64,000 nucleotides of DNA, from assembly GCA_030141605.1 (NCBI GenBank), contig JAQGDQ010000039.1:494001-558000 (forward strand), read 5' to 3'. Below, in pieces: positions 59,010 to 64,000 of the stretch. The notes beneath the pieces are model-generated. The model was not told the origin of the DNA. It worked only from the letters and a program-made list of their open reading frames with translations, and searched no databases. This stretch comes from Tubiluchus corallicola. Taxonomy: Eukaryota; Priapulida; Priapulimorpha; Priapulimorphida; Tubiluchidae. A program made the translations under genes and the position numbers. How positions within the stretch are numbered: position 1 is the stretch's first letter; every line of letters begins with the position of its first letter.

Positions 59010-59668
59010 TAATTATAGCAAACTTGCCTGCTATAGTAATTATGACTTTGCACAGTTGTAACTTAGACGGAGAGACTATCAAATATGTATATGCATACGT
59101 AGATAGGCAAATAGATGAATATACTTACGCTGCTTCAAATACCAATAAAGTAATACCAGTTAAGTTAAAAAAGAAAAGTAAACTACTGTATCTTATTGTC
59201 ATCTACTGCATACAATAAGAAATTGAACACAGTGGGGCAGCAAGACAATATTGACAGAACACAACTGAAAGTTTGTCTACAAAAACGCATATCATTAGTA
59301 CCAGTAAAATGCTTTAATAAGCTGTATCAATACTACTTGAAGTGAACAAGCAATGTAACAATGTATTTCACTCCATCATCATTACAAGAAAGCAGTGACT
59401 ATTTATTCAAACACAGTTTTCGAGAAAGGTCAAAATCTGTAACAAAACACTTTTTTGCTGTGAAAAAATTATCACTTTTCAGTTGGTGACAAAAGTTGAT
59501 TCTGGATTATATGTAATGCAGTCAGTTGTAAGTTACATATATAAAACACTGCTTTATTTATAGTGATCAAAATTTGCACCAAACTATTTTTAGCTATGAA
59601 GACTTGAGTTTTTATATGGATGATGAGCAATTAAAAATGTATAATATTAATTTGAACAACCTATGACA

Positions 59669-60172
59669 AGGCCGTAGTCGGCGGTCCGGCCGGACCACTT
59701 TTTCTGCCATACGTGCCTAGACATCTCCCCTTCATTAATTATAATGACAACAATAAAGCACATAAATCGTTTCTATTCGAAGCTAAAAGAAGCAATTTTG
59801 GTACGTTGACAAAAACCGTTGAGGACTTTCTGCTTCGCATGAATCTATCTATAAACATGTGACGTGGTCAGTGTTACGATGGAGCGAGTAACATGTCTGG
59901 GCTAAATCAGGGGTCATGTACATATGGATAGAACAGACGCTCTCGACCTGAAGGAAATTGCGAACGAGTTTACTGCTAGAAATGAGCAGCGCAGATGTGT
60001 GTTTGGGAAGTTTTAATCAATCATGTCATCATTGAGTATGTGTAGTGCTCTATTATATTATAACTCTGTATTATAAATTATAATATACTCTTCTATATGT
60101 TGCTGCTGTATTCTTCTTCTACCTGTTTCGTATCTGTGGACGGACCACTTTTCAAAAGCCGACTACGGCCCT
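59669..60172 (+). mobile_element. hAT element with transposase remnant, 504 bp
   Basis: Inverted ends AGGCCGTAGTCGGC and GCCGACTACGGCCCT; both inner sides carry GGACCACTTTT. Between them, VEDFLLRMNLSINM is followed by a TGA and then RGQCYDGASNMSGL, the conserved CRGQ-x-YDGAS-NMSG motif of hAT transposases with the Cys codon turned into a stop. A short C-terminal-like DALDLKEIANEF segment follows. Flanks CTATGACA and GTATGAAC share a five-base TATGA core, suggesting a decayed target duplication. Confidence 0.8.
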
Positions 60173-60611
60173 GTATGAACATCCATTTTAAACTCATCAT
60201 AGATCAATGTTACAGTGTACTATATTCACATAATTGCTATGAAATATATGACAATGATGAACAGGAACAAAAGTTTCTAACAATACACACTTGTGTCCAA
60301 AAATACTCCTCAAAGGTAAAATGCTCTATCGGTATTATGTTTTCGGTATTAGCAAGTGTTTAGTACATAAAAGTGTAATGAGGAATACTTTAAATTTATG
60401 TAGCATTATAAGCTGGTAAAGGTCAAAGAGTGACGCAATACAACTATTTCAGAAGTGCAATCTGCGAGACTAGAGTGCTACCTAGTGGGGACATTTTAAA
60501 TATCATAACTTTATATTTTTTGCCATACATTGTATGTAAACACAGTAGTAACGTCTAAAAATTATCAAACGTGGTGATATATCTATCACAACAGCAAAAC
60601 CTAACACAACT

Positions 60612-60617
60612 TTTATT
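60612..60617 (-). terminator. Candidate poly(A) signal of the zinc-finger gene
   Basis: AATAAA on the minus strand, about 250 bases downstream of the stop codon. Confidence 0.4.
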
Positions 60618-60867
60618 CTCCTATGATTATTTCACATATAAAACTGAAAGGATGTCAGATTGCTAACAGGAATAATACCTCCGACAAAAGGTTATTAAAC
60701 TGCTAAGTAATGTTCAACATTTAACACATAAATATATGTAACATATAAAAAATTTTGATAATTCATGATTTGAAGTAAAAAATGGAAAATTTTTCAGAGG
60801 TGCAAAAAGGACTAAATTTGATATCGCTATCCACATAATACAAGCTAATCTAAAAAACAACATATCT

Positions 60868-62124
60868 TCAGGATACAGCTAGCTCCAATTCTGCCTCTTT
60901 CCAGTGTTTCTTTTTATGGTAGTTTAATGCTGCAGGATGCTTATACGAAGCACCGCAACGGGTGCATTTATATGGCCGTTCATCACTATGAGTTCTTAGA
61001 TGTGATTCTAGCTCCGATTGGCGGGCGTGCAATCTATTACACAGCGGACACATCCATGGATCATTGTGAATATTCATATGAGCTTTGTAGCCAACTTTAG
61101 AGTTGTACTCTGCGCCACATTGTTCACACTTGTACTCTTTAGCCATACTCTTAGGCGTATGTGTCATCATGTGATACTTCAATCCAGTGGGCCTAGCAAA
61201 CACCTCATCACAACAAGTGCACTTGTATGGCTTTGCACGACTGTGACCCGCCAGGTGACGTTCTAGGTTCATCAATTGCAGAAATGTTTTGTGACAAATG
61301 TGACACTCGAATGTCATTTTTACCTGGTTTTCCAATAGATGGCACTGTTGATGCAAGTTCAGACCGCGGGAATGTCTAAACCGAGCATCGCATAGCTTGC
61401 ACCGATAAAGTGCTTCTTCGTCATCATCTTCGTCAGCATGTGCATGAATTAACTGATGGCGCTTTAAACCGTAAGCGCGAACAAACGAAGCTCCACACTG
61501 CTGACATGTGTGCGGTTTCTTTTTGGCGTGGCGTCTAAAGTGCATTCTTAGGTAAGCTGCACGAGCAAATTTCTTTCTACAAACGTCACATTCATACAAT
61601 TTCTCATTAGTGTGAATGCTAGAATGGCATTTTAAATTCGACGCAGATACAAAGTCGTTGTTACAAATGCCACACCTGTACGTTTTCTGCCCCAAGTGAG
61701 TGCTGCAGTGAGTTTTCAGACTGCTCTTGTGCCTAAATGTAGCATCGCACTGGTCACACTTATATGGTTTGTGGTCACAGTGAGTTTTTGTGTGGTAATA
61801 AAGATGACTCGAACTAACAAATGTGTCATCACATTCAGAACACTTATAAGGTCGTTCTCCAGTATGAGACCTATAGTGGATAGTGAAGCTGTTCTGATGT
61901 CTAAATGCCGCATTACACTGATCACATTTAAATGGCGTCTCCCCCGTGTGTGTTCTGTAATGACATATTAAGCGGCTTTCAAATGGAAAAGCACAGTTGC
62001 ATTGATCACATTTATATCGCAATGGTTTCTCATCATAGAACATTTCGTCAAAAGTATCTTCAGAATTCTCACATTCTTGATCAACGGGTTCAGTTTTCAC
62101 CACTACGTCGCTGACCAGTGCCAT
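60868..62124 (-). CDS. C2H2 zinc-finger protein with 13 fingers
   Basis: A probable nuclear DNA-binding transcription factor of 418 residues with 13 consecutive C2H2 fingers from about residue 37 to 407, all coded in one exon. Fingers 1-4 are joined by TGE-type linkers (HTGETPFKC, HTGERPYKC); later linkers diverge. Finger 12 has HARQ in place of the usual aromatic. The short N terminus has a VKTEPVD motif (residues 9-15), a psi-K-x-E sumoylation-type site, but no KRAB, BTB or SCAN domain. The open frame extends 30 codons upstream to 62214. However, an acceptor (TTTGTTTTAG) lies 14 bases before the ATG at 62124, so that Met is the likely start and at least one 5' UTR exon lies at higher coordinates. 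Orthology cannot be assigned from finger content alone. Confidence 0.9.
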   Translation of the reverse strand: MALVSDVVVKTEPVDQECENSEDTFDEMFYDEKPLRYKCDQCNCAFPFESRLICHYRTHTGETPFKCDQCNAAFRHQNSFTIHYRSHTGERPYKCSECDDTFVSSSHLYYHTKTHCDHKPYKCDQCDATFRHKSSLKTHCSTHLGQKTYRCGICNNDFVSASNLKCHSSIHTNEKLYECDVCRKKFARAAYLRMHFRRHAKKKPHTCQQCGASFVRAYGLKRHQLIHAHADEDDDEEALYRCKLCDARFRHSRGLNLHQQCHLLENQVKMTFECHICHKTFLQLMNLERHLAGHSRAKPYKCTCCDEVFARPTGLKYHMMTHTPKSMAKEYKCEQCGAEYNSKVGYKAHMNIHNDPWMCPLCNRLHARQSELESHLRTHSDERPYKCTRCGASYKHPAALNYHKKKHWKEAELELAVS

Positions 62125-62138
62125 CTTCTGGTGTAGAT

Positions 62139-64000
62139 CTAAAACAAACAGTGCGCCATTAGTAGCATACTCGAGAAAACTCTGAACACGGTATAGAAAT
62201 TTAAAAGTACACATGAAATTAACGCAGATGCACCAACATAAAAAGTAAAACTAGGAAATAAATTTTAATATAATTTGAATTTTGAATCCAATATAGCAGG
62301 TATATGTAAATATTAAAAGTGCTTTCAAAAGAAATATGCATCTCTATATGTAAAAAACTGAATCTTCAGAGATCAACAGAAACCTGACAAACATAATTAC
62401 TTTTCTTCAAGACATAAGGGTGTCTCATCAAAGTTTAAAAACATAGGCAATAAAACAGTGTCTTCAAAACAAAATTACAGAATTTAATAAATAAGCATTT
62501 GGTGTTTCTCCACCTTAATGTTAGCGGGCAAGCAGTAAGTGGAAATGTAAATTTACATATAACACATGCAATTAGGTTTTAAAGTATGATCCAAAGACAA
62601 CGCAGAAGTTATCAAACGGTTAAATATTTAGTTAAGAAACAAATATCCTCATTTTCAACTTTTATTAGTCACCAAAACTCTGGTGAATGGTTGCTAAATT
62701 TGACTTTTCCAGGAAATTACAAGAATGCATTTAATCATCAAACTGCATTACTGGTTCTATATGACCGACCGATAAAGGTCAGCCCACTACAGTACAGGCT
62801 ATATGGACAACACGGTTGTAAAATTCTTTGACATTTATACATGTATGTTATATCACTTTTCTACAACTACATATTAAAGAATGTATAATAATCTGAACTG
62901 CATGGTATGGCAAAAACAAATAACAAAATAAATTAAATTCACAGCTAAATGAGCTGCAAGATTGTCCTTTCTTTTTCTGTACTCAAATACAGTGTTCCCA
63001 GGAAAACAGCATCTAAGCAATTTTATGTGTTATACTGCCTCTCAGTCTAACTAATTACCTCGTTAAAGAAGAATGCATACATTTGACCATACAGGGCGGG
63101 TGCTAAGGAGTGCGGGGACTCAATTACAAAATTGTTAGAGGGGCACTCTACCCTATAAACCTGAAGATTAGTGTTTTGTGCTTCGTGTAGTATGCTTGTC
63201 TCAGCTATAAAGCATTGAGGACTTGAGGCTCCACCAGAGGCAGCTTGTGTACAGGTAATGTGGTACCGCAGCACTGCCTTTTCACTCATTATTATCAATA
63301 ATATTCAATACAATAAGTCGTTTTTCTTTAATTCTTTCTTTATACTTGTGCGGAACCGGAGCACATGAGGGAAATACAGTTTGCTTCACTAGCCCAAGCA
63401 GGGTGGTGTTTGGCTATTGTGCACATGCAAGCCATGTATACACGTTGAGATAAGACGCTGTACTTTAGGTACAAAGAATACTGTCGCTCACGCAATATGT
63501 GTTGTCAGTTGTCAAGTGTTTAAAAGCCGTGTATCGGCATATTCTTGAACTGCGACAATTTAGGCTATTCGTAAGAAAATAATATTTTTTGTTTAGGAGT
63601 TTATCAAGTTTATGTATAAATTAGTTTTTTTTTAAATACAATTACAACATTAAAATTATATATCGTTTGTTTCGTTTCACACAGTATTAAAACAATATCT
63701 AAAAAAATTTAATTTTGGAGCACTCCCACTAATTTTAGCTATGAGCTGCCACTGGGCTCAACTATTAGCCACGACATACTAAAAATTGAAAGTGCATATG
63801 AAATATTCTGACACACAATCTGTGCACAGGCCTTCTAAAAACAGACTTTTCTGGCTTTTTTATCCAAGAAATGTTTCAAAATCATTTCAAAGTCAATAGA
63901 TTTTTTTGCAACGTCATTTTCCATATATACCATCGCCAAATTATTTAGTCTCTCTTGAGAAATTATTTATTATAGCTCTGTTTTAATCGGTTTCTGTTTT
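62139..64000. other. Region upstream of the zinc-finger coding exon
   Basis: It should contain the 5' UTR exon(s) and promoter of the minus-strand zinc-finger gene, but none could be placed. A minus-strand open stretch at 63047-63298 has no recognised domain. Confidence 0.4.

Larger units (their letters stand above)
55039..60600. other. Large region without recognised genes
   Basis: No exon confirmed. Open stretches such as 57821-58054 have no recognisable domain. The region holds a CT/GA microsatellite, a small hairpin, a Z-prone tract, a 191-bp MITE and a decayed hAT element. The end probably includes the zinc-finger gene's 3' UTR. Confidence 0.45.

Noticed and set aside
61018-61266. Plus-strand frames inside the zinc-finger exon
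   Set aside because: Antisense shadows of the C2H2 repeats.
63047-63298. 83-codon minus-strand frame
   Set aside because: No recognised motif and no clear splice sites linking it to the zinc-finger gene; possibly repeat-derived.

Overview
This is animal (metazoan) nuclear DNA from an invertebrate. It is AT-rich, with long introns, GT-AG splice sites, AATAAA signals and many interspersed transposons. The proteins are clearly animal (Roquin, BORCS7, NOP16, HIGD2A, a C2H2 zinc-finger protein), but I cannot name the phylum from sequence alone. All exons were placed by eye from splice signals, reading-frame phase and recalled protein families.

Layout. Positions 228-2775, minus strand: BORCS7, a subunit of the lysosome-positioning BORC complex, whose 3' end lies off the left edge. 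Positions 2.9-8.4 kb: intergenic and transposon-rich (a Tigger-like MITE, LINE tails, a decayed LINE with ORF1 and reverse-transcriptase remnants). Positions 8407-21661, plus strand: a Roquin (RC3H) gene of at least 16 coding exons with RING, ROQ and CCCH zinc-finger domains; its last exon is unresolved. Positions 22-31 kb: repeats, including a 266-bp tandem duplication, a 540-bp MITE and a CR1-like LINE. Positions 31128-37950, plus: NOP16 (ribosome biogenesis) in five exons, one with a GC donor. Positions 40506-44874, plus: HIGD2A (respiratory-chain assembly) in two exons; a reverse-transcriptase remnant lies just upstream and a 905-bp palindrome-rich inverted-repeat element sits in its intron. 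Positions 50091-52767, minus: a two-exon gene for an unrecognised 331-residue protein with repeated basic RRR-x-T motifs, probably transcribed from a CCAAT/NRF1-like promoter near 54.2 kb. Positions 54.9-60.6 kb: repeats, a possible CpG-rich promoter and a decayed hAT element. Positions 60868-62124, minus: a protein with 13 C2H2 zinc fingers.

The genes are unrelated housekeeping or regulatory loci, not a pathway cluster. The one neighbourhood likely to be meaningful is NOP16 next to HIGD2A, which are also neighbours in the human genome. I found no prokaryote-like operon, CRISPR array or clearly novel multi-gene system. The best candidates for something undescribed are the RRR-x-T repeat protein, the palindrome-studded 905-bp element, and the BORCS7 and Roquin small-exon arrangements.
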